Shown here: positions 54,333-62,643 of the stretch, in pieces
How positions within the stretch are numbered: position 1 is the first letter of the stretch
Layout of the letters: each line of letters begins with the position of its first letter
From: an uncultured Alphaproteobacteria bacterium
GTDB lineage: Bacteria > Pseudomonadota > Alphaproteobacteria > Paracaedibacterales > CAITNM01
DNA length: 64,000 bases
Assembly: GCA_903893805.1 (NCBI GenBank)
Contig: CAITNM010000030.1
Location: 95,900 to 159,899, forward strand
Direction: 5' to 3'
Notes under the pieces: model-generated
What the model was told of the DNA's origin: nothing
What the model saw: only the letters and a program-made list of their open reading frames with translations
Database searches by the model: none
Made by a program: the position numbers and the translations under genes

Positions 54333-55337
54333 CTAGGCTCTCATTGTTTTGAATGCTATTTCCACTACCCCTTGGGGCTCAAACTGGGCAACAAAATGCT
54401 TATATGATTCAATTCTGTCTTGGCCTCCTGTCGTGGTTAAGAGTAACTGCCGACCATAGATTGCTATATCTTCCACGATTCTTTCATGCCGATAGTATGC
54501 TAGAATTTCCATATTCACTTCGGTCTTTCCATAACCTTTATAAAAAAGATCTTCTTCATGCGATTGGTTCCAAACATTAGCAACACCTCCACCAATAAAC
54601 ATGAGGTCACGCTCTTTAGGTGCCATGATAGGTGCATCCCAATCGACCATATAGATAGCATCTCTTCTATCCATAAGTAGGTTGCCACCATGAATATCTG
54701 AATGGCAAAGCACGAATTCAGGCGATTCTTTCTGAAGCTTTTGCGCTAGCTGTTCAGCTCTTTCTACCAATCGGTGAATTGAAGCAATATGCTGCTTCAT
54801 AAATGCTAGCAACTGTACGGCAATCTCATCGCCTCTTGGTTCAGATTCAATATGAGCATAAAGCGATCGAACTGCTTCTCGCCATTGAGGGGAATAAGAC
54901 TCCTGTCGAAGCGTATCTTGAATAGAGGATGGTACCTTAATTTCATGAATTTTCCTTAATGTTCTACCGAACATAATCCATTGATCATCCGTTAGCACTC
55001 GGCTAAACCCATCTTGCCCTTCGATAAAAGGCGATACAGTCAACGTAAATTCGCCAATACGCTGAGTTAGCTGGTTATGGATTGTTTTAAAAATAGGAAT
55101 AATTTGTTTGATTCCAGCATCTTGTAAAAAGCCAATTACGAGAGCGCTTATATCAGGGTGGTCGCTGAGTTTTAGCTTGACGAAATAAGATGACCGATTA
55201 TACGCCTGAGCTTTATATACCGATGCATGCATATCAGCGCCTAGGGGAAGGAATGTAATTGTAGAAACGTCAATTCCATAATCAGTGATTAGGCAATCAA
55301 CAATGCATTGCTCGGAAACTGGCTGCTTTTCTAACAT
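54333..55337 (-). CDS. APH(9)-like phosphotransferase (spectinomycin phosphotransferase family)
   Basis: A 334-aa phosphotransferase that strongly resembles APH(9)-Ia, the spectinomycin phosphotransferase first described in Legionella pneumophila. Shared features by recall are YGID near residues 20-23, YSPQWREAVRS, the catalytic CHSDIHGGNLL (Asp214, Asn219), VDWDAPIMAPKERDLMFIGG, and YYRHERIVEDIA. The ATP lysine lies in YFVKLKL near residue 54. The reading frame is full length and undamaged. A TATACT box sits only about 7 nt upstream of the ATG, so a leaderless transcript is possible. It is flanked by a transposase relic on one side and a second, divergent phosphotransferase relic on the other. 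Actual substrate not proven. Confidence 0.85.
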   Translation of the reverse strand: MLEKQPVSEQCIVDCLITDYGIDVSTITFLPLGADMHASVYKAQAYNRSSYFVKLKLSDHPDISALVIGFLQDAGIKQIIPIFKTIHNQLTQRIGEFTLTVSPFIEGQDGFSRVLTDDQWIMFGRTLRKIHEIKVPSSIQDTLRQESYSPQWREAVRSLYAHIESEPRGDEIAVQLLAFMKQHIASIHRLVERAEQLAQKLQKESPEFVLCHSDIHGGNLLMDRRDAIYMVDWDAPIMAPKERDLMFIGGGVANVWNQSHEEDLFYKGYGKTEVNMEILAYYRHERIVEDIAIYGRQLLLTTTGGQDRIESYKHFVAQFEPQGVVEIAFKTMRA

Positions 55338-55498
55338 GCTGAAAGTATACCAAAGGGATTAGCCATAAACCACAGTATTTCCGTGCATGCACACTATGCC
55401 TTATTTTAATTGACTTTTAGACCTCTGAACACGTATTGGTTTAATTGTTTCATATACATATTAAGAAAAAACTTATCCATGATGAGGCTAGTGCGCGG

Positions 55499-55556
55499 TT
55501 GCATAACTTGATGTACACGAAACTATAAAAATGTCAGCTTTTAAGGAGGTACAGTG
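55499..55556 (+). promoter_or_regulatory. Candidate promoter and strong ribosome site for the GC-rich phosphotransferase gene
   Basis: TTGCAT (55499-55504), 19-nt spacer, TATAAA (55524-55529), then a perfect AAGGAGGT (55543-55550) three nt before GTG 55554. A mini-ORF MSAFKEVQ (55531-55557) ends with a TGA overlapping that GTG, which could couple translation. The promoter part is weak; the Shine-Dalgarno is strong and fixes the original start. Confidence 0.5.
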
Positions 55557-56318
55557 AAAGATATAGAACGTACGCCGGCCACCTGACCGAGTTGGAAGAC
55601 CCTCAAGCAGTGGGGTGATGATGTCACTCGCATCGAGCGGCTCGCTGGAGGAGTCGCCAACGACGTGTGGAGTGTGCGCGTCAATGGGCACCTTGCGGTT
55701 GCTCGCCTCGGTACCAGGAGTGACGCTGATCTCGCGTGGGAAACCGAGCTCCTCCAATACCTTGACCGGGAAGGTCTGACCGTGCCGCTTCCCATCCCGA
55801 CCACGGACAGCCAGCTGTTTGCGGAAGGTCTGGTGGTGATGACTTACGTGGAGGGCGGACCTCCCCAGTCGCAAGCCGACTGGCGTCGGGTAGCTGACAC
55901 GCTCCGCCAGTTGCACCGCTTGACGCAGGGGTGGCCGCAGCGCCCGGGCTGGAGATCATCGACCGACCTCTTGCACGCCGAGACCGGGACGAGGATCGAC
56001 CTCAGCGCGATGCCGCCTGAGGGAGTTGCTCGATGCCGAGCAGCGTGGGCACGGCTAACCGGACGCCAGACATGCGTCGTTCACGGTGACCACACCCCTA
56101 ACAACATCCGCATGACCAGAGATCGGGTCGGGTTGATCGACTGGGACGAGTCGCACGCCGACGTCCCCGACCTCGACCTGGTCTTACCTCACAATGCTGG
56201 CGGTCTCGACGACGCCGCACTTGACGTCGCAGCACAAGCATCGGCCGCATGGGAAGCCGCCGTCTGCTGGGATGACGAGTTCTCCGTCAAGCGGCTCGCC
56301 GAAGTTCGAGTGGTCTGA
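55554..56318 (+). pseudogene. GC-rich actinobacterial-type phosphotransferase (APH fold), nonsense-interrupted
   Basis: From GTG 55554 the frame reads V-K-D-I-E-R-T-P-A-T, then TGA (55584-55586), then PSWKTLKQWGDDVTRIERLA and an otherwise intact phosphotransferase to 56318. Motifs are GGVANDVWSVRV (nucleotide loop), VVHGDHTPNN (catalytic) and LIDWDESHADVPDLDL. The expected residue at the stop is probably Trp (TGG to TGA). The longest remaining frame starts at GTG 55665 and lacks the nucleotide loop. Third positions are mostly G or C, in sharp contrast to the AT-rich surroundings, and the wording looks actinobacterial. This is a recent foreign gene, now broken. The substrate class (aminoglycoside, viomycin-type or other) is unknown. 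Confidence 0.78.
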
Positions 56319-56355
56319 GCAGGGCCCGTCGTGCTGCGATCACAAGGTTCGATTG

Positions 56356-56499
56356 AAGTGTAATAAGTTAAAGAAAATCTGCCAGATTGAACACTCGAGG
56401 CATCGGAGTATTACTAACTTTGCTGCAAATTTGGTGGCAGGCTTAATTGCATACATGTATTTTGAAAAAAATCTTCAATTAAAGGCGAAAAATGCTTAG
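56356..56499 (+). mobile_element. Transposase C-terminal relic (IS982-like)
   Basis: Forty-seven codons read KCNKLKKICQIEHSRHRSIT, then NFAANLVAGLIAYMYFEKN and a stop. The LKxxCQIEHSRHRSxxNFxxNLxAGLIAY ending is characteristic of IS982-family transposases. The catalytic part is missing, and upstream sequence passes directly into the GC-rich gene. It marks the right edge of the resistance-like block. Confidence 0.75.
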
Positions 56500-56652
56500 C
56501 CCCTTGCTTTTAAAGGATCCTTAGGTCGAACTCAAGTTAGTACCTTTTGAAAGCTGCTAGTAGGGTAGTTTCTTTATTTCAAAAAGTTCTTATCAGAATT
56601 GATATTTTTTTCTTCACTTAGGCTTTTGTCAGTTGCAAATTTTTTCATGAGG

Positions 56653-56702
56653 TAGCCTGATAGTCACCTTTTGGCAGGGTGATCGGGCTATTCCTTTTTC
56701 TT
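56653..56702 (+). terminator. Rho-independent terminator hairpin
   Basis: TAGCCTGAT-AG-TCACC pairs imperfectly with GGGTGATCGGGCTA around a TTTTGGCA loop (56653-56690), followed by TTCCTTTTTCTT on the plus strand. It would stop rightward transcription leaving the transposon-like block. It overlaps the tilS stop codon. Confidence 0.6.
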
Positions 56703-57671
56703 AACTATTGAAAACTGTTTTTTGGAAACATGGATTAAGCATCCGGCAATTTTGTATCCAGCTACTTTGGGTTGTTTAATAATCTCTAACACAGCATCAA
56801 TTGTGGAATAGGGTTTGGGGTAACTGGCTTCACCAATTGACCAAATGGCACTTCTTAACCATTCTTGCTGAATCTGTAGGGGGCACGCAAAAAATATTGG
56901 CTGATCAACAGTTAGAGGAGAATTATTTATGACGAAATCTTCAGCGTATCCCGATGTCAAATTTTCTAATGATTGGTGCAAACTATAAATTTTTGCAGCA
57001 GATGTTATTATTCCATTTTCATCCCATCCCAGGTCTTTAATGTGTTGCACCAACTGCCTAACCCTGGTCCGTTCATAGTGAGTATCTGTATTCGAAGGAT
57101 CTTCAATCCAAGTAACGTCTTTTTGTGCAAGGTATTCTCGCAAATCACTGGGTGCGATTCCAAGAAGAGGGCGGATAATAGGAATATCATTCTCATATCG
57201 AACTGCCTGAACTGCTTGAAATCCAGCTGGGCCAGATCCTTTTAAAAACCGCATGAGAATTGTTTCAGCTTGGTCTTGTGCATGGTGTGCTGTCATCAAA
57301 ACTGGATTTTTATATTTTTTACAAAAATCAATAAGTAACTGATACCGTGCCGTGCGTGCTCGTTCATGTTTACGATTCACGTTTTCTTCGTGTTGCCAAA
57401 CAAGAGTGTGATGCGAAATATTTTGGGCACTTAGTATACTAAAAACTGTTGCCGCTTCTGCTGAAGATTCAGATCGCAGTCCGTGATCAACAGTGACTGC
57501 TTCAATTGCGTGTCCTTTTGATTTTGCATATTCGTTTGCTAGTAAGGTTAATGCTAGACTATCGGCCCCACCTGATACGGCCACCACAATGGTGCAGTTA
57601 GGTGCAGTTATGTGCTGATCAAATGCAGCAAAGACTTTTTCTTTAAGTGGTTTATGTTCATTTGATTCCAT
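56688..57671 (-). CDS. tilS: tRNA(Ile)-lysidine synthase TilS
   Basis: Modifies C34 of the CAU-anticodon tRNA-Ile to lysidine. The N-terminal PP-loop VAVSGGADSLALTLL lies near residue 30, followed by VDHGLRSESSAEA, MTAHHAQDQAETILMRFLKG and RPLLGI. At 327 aa it is shorter than E. coli TilS (about 430) and lacks most of the C-terminal domains, as in many small alphaproteobacterial versions. Its ATG overlaps the sfsA stop by one base. It ends in the hairpin described above. Confidence 0.94.
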   Translation of the reverse strand: MESNEHKPLKEKVFAAFDQHITAPNCTIVVAVSGGADSLALTLLANEYAKSKGHAIEAVTVDHGLRSESSAEAATVFSILSAQNISHHTLVWQHEENVNRKHERARTARYQLLIDFCKKYKNPVLMTAHHAQDQAETILMRFLKGSGPAGFQAVQAVRYENDIPIIRPLLGIAPSDLREYLAQKDVTWIEDPSNTDTHYERTRVRQLVQHIKDLGWDENGIITSAAKIYSLHQSLENLTSGYAEDFVINNSPLTVDQPIFFACPLQIQQEWLRSAIWSIGEASYPKPYSTIDAVLEIIKQPKVAGYKIAGCLIHVSKKQFSIVKKKE

Positions 57672-58375
57672 TAGACTGACAGAACTTTCAAGGGTTTTTT
57701 TAAAGTGATTCCATTAGCTTCCATATTGCAGCTATAAGCAAGCATTTCAACGCCAGCAGTGGCTGCAGATTGTGCAGCGTTACCGTAAGCTTTATCAAGG
57801 TCATCCGCCACTCTAAAAGTTAGAGCATCGTTTCGTTGCACCACATACAATACAACGCTTCTAATTCCACTTTTTACCTGTTCAGCTAATTCTAATTGAT
57901 GCTTTGCACCACGAACCGTTACGCAATCTGGGAATTCCGCCATATGGTTTTGACGAATCAAGTGAACATTTTTTACTTCCACTAAACACATTTGAGTAGG
58001 ACCATCAGTCAGATAAAAATCGATTCGGGAGTTTTGACCATATTTAACTTCTGCTTTGATATTTTTATAACCAGCTAATTCTGGAATGGCATTATTTGCC
58101 AGAGCTTCGGCAACAATGAGATTAGGGTTATTGGTATTAACCCCTATCCATATTCCATCTACTTCAACCATTTCCCAGCTATAAGCCAATTTACGTGTTA
58201 GGTTGGCGGCTTTTGATAAAGCTACGCGTAACCCCGGAGTGGTAATGCCCATCATGGCACCAGGGTTTGGGCAATGTACGGTTAACTCTTCTCCTGTATC
58301 AAACTTAATATCAGCTAAGAACCGTTTGTAGCGTTTGATAAGTGTTCCATATACCAAAGGGCTTGGGAATTTCAT
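57671..58375 (-). CDS. sfsA: SfsA family protein (DNA/RNA nuclease SfsA)
   Basis: A 234-aa SfsA homologue, named for sugar-fermentation stimulation and described as a nucleic-acid-binding, nuclease-fold protein. It has the N-terminal LIKRYKRFLADIKFDTGEEL, HCPNPGAMMG, WIGVNTNNPNLIVAEAL, SRIDFYLTDG with CLVEVKNVHL, and FPDCVTVRGAKHQLEL. It overlaps argS and tilS by one base each, so argS-sfsA-tilS is one operon. Confidence 0.94.
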   Translation of the reverse strand: MKFPSPLVYGTLIKRYKRFLADIKFDTGEELTVHCPNPGAMMGITTPGLRVALSKAANLTRKLAYSWEMVEVDGIWIGVNTNNPNLIVAEALANNAIPELAGYKNIKAEVKYGQNSRIDFYLTDGPTQMCLVEVKNVHLIRQNHMAEFPDCVTVRGAKHQLELAEQVKSGIRSVVLYVVQRNDALTFRVADDLDKAYGNAAQSAATAGVEMLAYSCNMEANGITLKKPLKVLSV

Positions 58376-60093
58376 TAGCGCATTTCTTCCACAGGGGTGA
58401 TCCCTAAAAGATTCAGACCTTCAGCAATAATGCAGACCGTTGCTTGTAAAAGTACCAGGCGCGCTGCAGTTTGTGCTGGCGCTTTTTCATCAATAAAACG
58501 AAGTTGTGTATTGTCTTTGCCTTTGTTCCACAAGCTATGAAATAAGCTTGCCAAGTCATACAGATAATTTGTAACACGGTGTGGTTCTAGGTGATGCGCT
58601 GCAGATGTTACAACACGTGGCCATTGAATCAATCCTTTTATAAGGGTTAATTCGGCTTCATCATTTAAGCATTCAAGAGATTCTGTTTTGGGTAATCCAC
58701 CAAAAATTTGTGCGGCATGACGTAATACCGAATGAATACGTGCATGGGCATATTGAATATAAAATAATGGGTTGTCTTTTGATTGCTCAACCGCTTTTTT
58801 AAAGTCGAAATCAATAACCATATCTTGGTGACGTGAAATCATCATAAAACGCACAGCATCTTTTCCAACCCGTTCAACTAGCTGTTGAATGGTCACAAAT
58901 GTACCCGCTCTTTTTGACATACGAACCGGTTGACCGTTGTCTGAAAAATTAACCATCTGACAGGTTTTTACAGCATATGATTGATCCGCCTTTAATGCTT
59001 TAACCGCTGAAACTAAACGCTTCACGTACCCTACGTGATCAAAGCCCAAAATATTCACAAGAACATCATAATTTCTGCTGATTTTATAATAGTGGTAGCC
59101 AACATCTCCAGCAAAATAGGTCCATGCTCCGTCTGACTTTTGCAAAGCACGGTCAATGTCATCACCAAAGGCAGTTGCCCTAAATAAAGTCTGAGGCCGC
59201 TCTTCCCAGTCATCAACTTGATGACCCTTTGGCTTTTCCAAAACACCTGTGTATACATCCCCCTTAGCTTCTAAAACTTTCAAAGCTTTGGTTACCCAGC
59301 CTTCTTTAGTTAGTGCGCTTTCTGATGCGTACTCCATCGTAATGCCAAGTGACTTCAAATCATGTCGAATGTAGTTCATCATTTTTTCAATGGCGAACAA
59401 GCGAACAGTTTCAAACCATTCTGCTTCTGGTTTGTTTAAAAATGAATTTCCATATTTTTGAGCTAAGGCTATTCCTGTGGGCTTTAAATAATCGCCTTTA
59501 TACATATCTTGATCAAAATCATCATCAGAAATAGGTTCATCTAGTGCTTCTTTGTATCTAACATAGGCTGACCGTGCTAACGCTATTGTTTGTCCTCCAG
59601 CATCGTTAACGTAATATTCTCGTGTGACCTTATAGCCAATCTTTTCCAATAAACTTGAAACAGTGTCACCCAAAATGGCGTTGCGACCATGGCCAATATG
59701 CATAGGGCCTGTTGGATTTGTTGAAACATATTCAACTTGCGCAGATTTCCCCGCACCTAATGTGTTTGCTCCATAAGCTGATTTGCTGGCTAAAATTTGA
59801 TTTAGTTCGTTTTGTAATACATTTGGTTTAAGCTTTATATTAATGAATCCTGGCCCTGCAATTTCAGCACTGACAACGGCATCATGAGTTGTAATTTTTT
59901 CAATTAATTTTACTGCTAGTTCGCGTGGAGAAATTCCTACGGCTTTCGCACACACCATAGCGGCGTTGCTTGCTAAATCACCATGTGAAATATCTTTAGT
60001 AGGTTCTAGCACAACCTTATCGGTATTAATTTCTGGTGCTATTTCTTTTAAAGATTTTTCTATGAATTCTTGTAAGGTAAAAACTAAAGGCAT
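58375..60093 (-). CDS. argS: Arginyl-tRNA synthetase
   Basis: Class I aminoacyl-tRNA synthetase, 572 aa. The N-terminal tRNA-recognition domain is followed by STNPTGPMHIGHGRNAILGD with the HIGH motif, then the Rossmann domain. RMSKRAGTF stands in for KMSKS, and a C-terminal DALR anticodon-binding domain ends in NLLGITPVEEMR. A strong AGGAG Shine-Dalgarno precedes the ATG at 60091-60093. First gene of the argS-sfsA-tilS operon. Confidence 0.97.
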   Translation of the reverse strand: MPLVFTLQEFIEKSLKEIAPEINTDKVVLEPTKDISHGDLASNAAMVCAKAVGISPRELAVKLIEKITTHDAVVSAEIAGPGFINIKLKPNVLQNELNQILASKSAYGANTLGAGKSAQVEYVSTNPTGPMHIGHGRNAILGDTVSSLLEKIGYKVTREYYVNDAGGQTIALARSAYVRYKEALDEPISDDDFDQDMYKGDYLKPTGIALAQKYGNSFLNKPEAEWFETVRLFAIEKMMNYIRHDLKSLGITMEYASESALTKEGWVTKALKVLEAKGDVYTGVLEKPKGHQVDDWEERPQTLFRATAFGDDIDRALQKSDGAWTYFAGDVGYHYYKISRNYDVLVNILGFDHVGYVKRLVSAVKALKADQSYAVKTCQMVNFSDNGQPVRMSKRAGTFVTIQQLVERVGKDAVRFMMISRHQDMVIDFDFKKAVEQSKDNPLFYIQYAHARIHSVLRHAAQIFGGLPKTESLECLNDEAELTLIKGLIQWPRVVTSAAHHLEPHRVTNYLYDLASLFHSLWNKGKDNTQLRFIDEKAPAQTAARLVLLQATVCIIAEGLNLLGITPVEEMR

Positions 60094-60170
60094 TATTATC
60101 TCCTAAACCAGTAATAGATTTAGCCGGCTTAAAGATAAGAAGCAATAAAAACTGGAAACGGTGGTTGTGC

Positions 60171-60207
60171 AAAAAATATGCAGCCAAAATTATAAACCAT
60201 GGCTGCA
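60171..60207 (-). terminator. Rho-independent terminator of the 166-aa secreted-protein gene
   Basis: On the minus strand TGCAGCCA (60207-60200) and TGGCTGCA (60186-60179) form an 8-bp perfect stem around a 13-nt loop, followed by TATTTTTT down to 60171. It lies 16 nt after the stop codon of that gene. Confidence 0.75.
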
Positions 60208-60222
60208 CAAGATAAGGAAAAT

Positions 60223-60723
60223 TTATACATAACCGGTAAAATTGCCGTCAGCATCATACTCTTTTTTCCAATATTCAGAGTATCCTCCACCTGGCTTTCT
60301 ATCTCTGGATTCATAGTAACCAGCTCTAGGTGTTGGAGGTGGAAGTCTCTCAATCCAATCGCAGTGCTCTTTCCAAGTAGGATATTCACTTTTCCTTGTT
60401 GTCGATTGAAAGCCTCTTGGATCAGGTAGAGGAAAAGTTATTGTCGTGAGCTCTTTATATTTTCTTTTTCCAAGATTTTTTTCTTCAGCAACCTCAGCAA
60501 CGTCAGATTTTATTCTACTTAATCTAGCTGCAAGTGCTGCTAGATTTTTACTTAGGAAGTCCTCTGGAAGAATTGATGGGGCTACAGAATCAGTCAATGT
60601 AGGTGGTGTAGATGAACTAAAAGCCGCAGTCACTTCAGAATCAAAATTTTCGGTATCAGCAGTAGCATTTGCTACTGAGCTAAAAGCAAATATACTTAAA
60701 AAAATGCAAAATAACGTTTTCAT
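60223..60723 (-). CDS. Secreted protein of unknown function
   Basis: A 166-aa protein with a clean signal peptide (KTLFCIFLSIFAFSSVANA, cleavage near residue 20). The mature part begins with a Ser/Thr/Asp-rich stretch, then a helix AALAARLSRIKSDVAEVAEE. It continues with a Pro/aromatic segment (LPPPTPRAGYYESRD) and ends KKEYDADGNFTGYV, reminiscent of short secreted proteins with Y-D-x-x-G-N repeats. No family recognised. Own terminator downstream, AT-rich promoter region upstream. Confidence 0.6.
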   Translation of the reverse strand: MKTLFCIFLSIFAFSSVANATADTENFDSEVTAAFSSSTPPTLTDSVAPSILPEDFLSKNLAALAARLSRIKSDVAEVAEEKNLGKRKYKELTTITFPLPDPRGFQSTTRKSEYPTWKEHCDWIERLPPPTPRAGYYESRDRKPGGGYSEYWKKEYDADGNFTGYV

Positions 60724-60809
60724 ATATTAGTATCCTTTGTAATTTAAAAAGAAATAATAAATCTATAATAAGGATAAATAATATAATATTAGCTAATTTA
60801 ATTAGTCAA

Positions 60810-61874
60810 TTAAATTTTTATAATGCCCTTAAACCATTCTAACCAACCTAAATTAAAATTAGGCTGCATTGTTATGTGTTTACGCGTAAATTCGTCAGGG
60901 TTTCTTAAAAACGCAGAAACATCAGCCAAATAGGCACGTCTAATAGCTAAGGTATCATGCATTAAGCAATGCCAAGCACCGGCATAAACGCGGTGTGCTG
61001 CTTTTTGTAAAGCAGAGACAATTGTTGCGTCATATCTTGTATCTAGAACCTTGTCATCTCCGGCTGTTGCTAAAAACACCTTGGTTGTCACATTTTCTAG
61101 CGGCTTTAAATTGCTTAAAAATCTTCGAGAGGAAGAAAGTGCGGCATGCATCCACCCACAACTTGGGTCTCGTGGTATCATTTCTTTATGTGATTCATGA
61201 ATAAAATAGTGCTTATCAAATAAATTCTTGTCGCGGCAGTTTCTGTTGTTCGCAAAACTATGTTTTAAATGATCATAATTCCCATGTCCCAGGCAGTACT
61301 GTTTGCCTAGTCCAAACCAATTTTTAAAAATATATGCCAAGGGTTCTGCTAGCAAAAAAGGAAACGGCGCAGTTTTTATACACACCATGGGCGCTTCCAG
61401 CACGGCTAATTCAAACATTTTGGGATGCTTTCGCAAAACCTGTAACGCTACTTGCCCACCCATTGAATGCCCAAATATCGATATGTGTTTGTCATTAAAC
61501 TTATCCCACAGTGCTAGCGCTTCAACATCGCGTATGTAATCACTGAAATCATCAATGTGTATCATTTGCTTGTTCTCAACCAACCGTTGTGACCCTCCTT
61601 GTCCGCGAAAATCAAGCACCCAAACACCAAATCCAAAAGAAGCGTAATGTTTAGCTAAAAGCTCATGTCGTTCTATGCGTGAAACAAGACCTGGCAATAC
61701 CAGCATTATTTTGTTTGCACTTTCAGGTGCTGAGCCATCTCCACAAAAGCGCCCGACACGGATTTGTATCCCATCTGATGCTGTAAGGTAATGATATTCA
61801 AAAGATGAAGATGTCGCTGCATAGAGCGTTGTAAAAACCAACACAAGTAATCTAGGGAATAAAATCCAGTGCAT
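60810..61874 (-). CDS. Secreted alpha/beta hydrolase (lysophospholipase/monoacylglycerol-lipase-like)
   Basis: A 354-aa serine hydrolase of the Hydrolase_4/PldB-like group. The signal peptide runs to about residue 22 (FPRLLVLVFTTLYAATSS). The fold motifs are LVLPGLVSRIERHELLA, VWVLDFRGQGGS, the nucleophile elbow IFGHSMGGQVAL (Ser137), the acid in ATAGDDKVLD and the base in GAWHCLMHDT. Lipid or lysolipid esters are plausible substrates but unproven. Together with the patatin at the window end it gives two exported lipase-type enzymes, possible tools against host membranes. An AT-rich palindrome covers its stop codon (60795-60816). Confidence 0.82.
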   Translation of the reverse strand: MHWILFPRLLVLVFTTLYAATSSSFEYHYLTASDGIQIRVGRFCGDGSAPESANKIMLVLPGLVSRIERHELLAKHYASFGFGVWVLDFRGQGGSQRLVENKQMIHIDDFSDYIRDVEALALWDKFNDKHISIFGHSMGGQVALQVLRKHPKMFELAVLEAPMVCIKTAPFPFLLAEPLAYIFKNWFGLGKQYCLGHGNYDHLKHSFANNRNCRDKNLFDKHYFIHESHKEMIPRDPSCGWMHAALSSSRRFLSNLKPLENVTTKVFLATAGDDKVLDTRYDATIVSALQKAAHRVYAGAWHCLMHDTLAIRRAYLADVSAFLRNPDEFTRKHITMQPNFNLGWLEWFKGIIKI

Positions 61875-62028
61875 AAAAACGCTCCTGAAGTTGATATTAG
61901 ATCTTTAATTACAGTATGTGATTATAAAAGTTAAAATATTGATAATTTAATTTATAAAATCTATATCAGCTTCTGTTGCAAGGCTGCTGAGTGTAAGATC
62001 AGATATCGCAAAAAAATAAAAAGTACAA

Positions 62029-62538
62029 ATGCATAGATTCGTTATATTGGGTGTTGTTGGCTTAGCTATAGGTCTAGGAATTGTTTTAGGACTGTATAAA
62101 TTTCAACAACCTGCAGCGGTTGTGTATAAAGATAGTTCCGATATCACAACCTCAATCGGCGGTGATTTTACTTTAACTGATCAGTTTGGAAAACCACGTT
62201 CCACTACGGAATTTCGAGGCAAAATATTGCTAGTATATTTTGGGTATACCTATTGCCCAGATGTATGCCCAATGGCCTTAGAACATATTACAAAAGCATT
62301 GCAAGAACTGGGTAGAGACCGAGATAAAATAGCAGTTTTGTTTGTAAGTGTTGACCCAACCCGTGATACGGTTGAAACGTTGAAACTTTACAGCACCAAT
62401 TTTGATCCTAATATTATTATGCTAACTGGATCAGAAACAGCCGTGCAAAATGCTATGAACAAATATCGCGTTTATGCCAAAAAAGAAAATAAGCCAGAAT
62501 TTAGCGACTACTTAATTAATCACACAAGTGTTGTGTAA
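62029..62538 (+). CDS. SCO1/SenC copper chaperone, truncated by an in-frame TAA
   Basis: A membrane-anchored thioredoxin-fold protein for cytochrome oxidase CuA assembly. It has an N-terminal membrane helix (FVILGVVGLAIGLGIVLGLY), then SIGGDFTLTDQFGKP, the copper-binding CPDVC (Cys76, Cys80), VLFVSVDPTRDT and the third ligand in LINHT (His165). It stops at TAA 62536-62538 after HTSVV. The same frame continues as VMGTDGTYLSSFAHSTSPDA and onward to a TAG at 62653-62655, exactly the expected SCO C terminus, so the stop replaces a probable Tyr codon (TAT to TAA) and removes about 38 residues. Copper ligands survive; stability of the shortened fold is doubtful. Confidence 0.85.
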   Translation: MHRFVILGVVGLAIGLGIVLGLYKFQQPAAVVYKDSSDITTSIGGDFTLTDQFGKPRSTTEFRGKILLVYFGYTYCPDVCPMALEHITKALQELGRDRDKIAVLFVSVDPTRDTVETLKLYSTNFDPNIIMLTGSETAVQNAMNKYRVYAKKENKPEFSDYLINHTSVV

Positions 62539-62643
62539 GTTATGGGAACTGATGGTACATACCTTAGTAGTTTTGCTCACTCAACAAGCCCTGATGCTAT
62601 TCAAGCCATTCTGTTGAAAATATTGCAAGCCTCTGTTTCTTTA

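Noticed and set aside
55554..56318. UGA read as Trp (alternative genetic code) explaining the internal TGA
   Set aside because: Several intact genes in the window (acnA, potG, potH, the ATP synthase b gene) terminate with TGA, so UGA is a stop here.
60795..60816. AT-only palindrome at the alpha/beta hydrolase stop as a terminator
   Set aside because: The stem AATTTAATT/AATTAAATT contains no G-C pairs, so it is weak as a terminator; such palindromes are expected in this base composition.
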